Of a stretch of 64,000 bases of DNA, positions 63,081 through 64,000 are shown piece by piece. The translations under genes and the position numbers were made by a program. How positions within the stretch are numbered: position 1 is the first letter of the stretch; every line of letters begins with the position of its first letter. The stretch spans positions 3,289,475 through 3,353,474 of the forward strand of contig OX459109.1 of assembly GCA_949775045.1 (NCBI GenBank), read 5' to 3'. Source of the stretch: Metridium senile. Taxonomy: Eukaryota > Cnidaria > Anthozoa > Actiniaria > Metridiidae. Below the pieces are notes generated by a model. The model was given only the letters and a program-made list of their open reading frames with translations. It was not told the DNA's origin and ran no database searches.

Positions 63081-63324
63081 AAGGGTCTATAGCAGATATA
63101 CTGTTCTTTTGATTTATGATCACAATTTTCTAATTATTAGAGCTGCTTTTATACATACATGAATGCTTTCTGGATGTAAGCACTTTATAATCATGGCAGC
63201 TATAGCAAATGTGTAGAATACGAAATCAAAATATTACATTACCGGTATTAGAATACTGCCAAGCACTTTGTACACGTGAGAATGATAATTATCTTACCAG
63301 TTGTCACGCAATGCTTCCTTGGTA

Positions 63325-64000
63325 ACGATCAAAACCCCGAAAATCAAGCATGATTTATATCGAGTTGGAATAAATATTGCTCTAACTACAATAAGGAATA
63401 CAAATTGACTCATTGCTGATGTTAAATACGGTTTATACAAGATTGTTGCAAATAGTATTATTGTTTTGACGCTCATTATCGTTGCTAATTATGCAAAAAT
63501 GATCGTAAAAAACAGCCATTTTAGGCAACTTAGATCGACTGTAACAACTTCAAAACATAAAAACCTAGCAATTTTTTTCGGCAGTATATTAAGAAATTAA
63601 CTTAACTTCACACACAGTGAATATCAAACTATTCCGTTATATCGAACATAGTTTAATTCGCGGCTGTTTTGAGGGTATTTTTTAGCTCATGCAAACAGTG
63701 TCCTGAACAAAATTCTGCCAAAAATTCATCGTTAAAGCTACAAGTCTGAAATACGCTATGAGGCATATAGAGATACCATATTTAAAGATTATTAGGTTAT
63801 AAAGGCTAAATATTGTTTGTATTTTGTGCACGAGATCACCGAGTGGTCTCTATTTCAGAGTCGTCGAATTAGCATATTTGCCTTCTCGCATAATAATTCA
63901 AATTTCTCAAAAACGAAAAAAAAATTTTTTAAACTAAGTTCACAGGAGTTCTTATAACATGATAGGGTATCGAACTGCAAAATATATATGAACAAAATCG
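63325..64000. repeat. Large inverted repeat, right arm (open at window end)
   Basis: Inverted match to 60066-60735 up to the window end, with small indels. The element may continue beyond 64000. Confidence 0.88.

Overview
The window looks like nuclear DNA of an early-branching animal, most likely a cnidarian and possibly an anthozoan. The evidence is AT-rich, intron-rich sequence, one very long gene built from extracellular animal modules, and a repeat load of DIRS-like, Penelope-like and LINE retroelements, tRNA-derived SINEs, foldback elements and microsatellites. The organism was inferred from sequence character only. There are no prokaryotic features.

Positions 1-50136 (+ strand) are dominated by one gene, open at the 5' edge, from which I can assemble about 46 exons. 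Splice phases agree from exon to exon almost throughout: ectodomain modules begin and end in phase 1 (exon-shuffling style), leucine-rich-repeat exons are 72 or 81 bp and phase 2, and the cytoplasmic exons then continue in frame to a stop at 50136. The predicted product reads, N to C: LamG-like, C-type lectin-like, F-type lectin/discoidin, PA14, an unassigned beta-rich segment, MAM, two LDLa, a small Cys-rich exon, MAM, MAM, a GCYKD/WSC-like domain, a TSP1-like exon, an unassigned exon, pentraxin, MAM, CUB, LRR N-cap, eight LRRs, an LRR C-cap, a rhodopsin-like seven-helix domain of the LGR (GRL101/relaxin-receptor-like) type, and a cytoplasmic protein-kinase-like domain. The kinase-like domain has lost the canonical HRD and DFG residues, so it is probably a pseudokinase. 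An in-frame TAG at 45159-45161 lies between its beta3 lysine and helix alphaC, yet the reading frame and splice sites stay intact downstream. This receptor-pseudokinase fusion and its stop codon are the main discovery candidates.

The introns hold mobile DNA: an octamer-rich satellite (905-1760), a foldback element with a 9-bp target duplication (3768-4104), a decayed minus-strand element encoding a 2A-like motif plus an OTU protease (9781-12067), a 5'-truncated LINE (15605-17162) beside a Penelope-like GIY-YIG remnant (17568-17882), hammerhead-ribozyme-like cores (17467-17502, 21880-21913, 22284-22317), and a 5.8-kb tyrosine-recombinase retroelement with 336-bp direct repeats (23477-29308).

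Downstream of 50136 I see no intact gene. There is a rhodopsin-like GPCR pseudogene (55241-56237), RT fragments of LINEs (56453-56750, 61330-61540, 62640-62770), SINEs, and large inverted-repeat families (57150-60070; 60066-60735 paired with 63325-64000).
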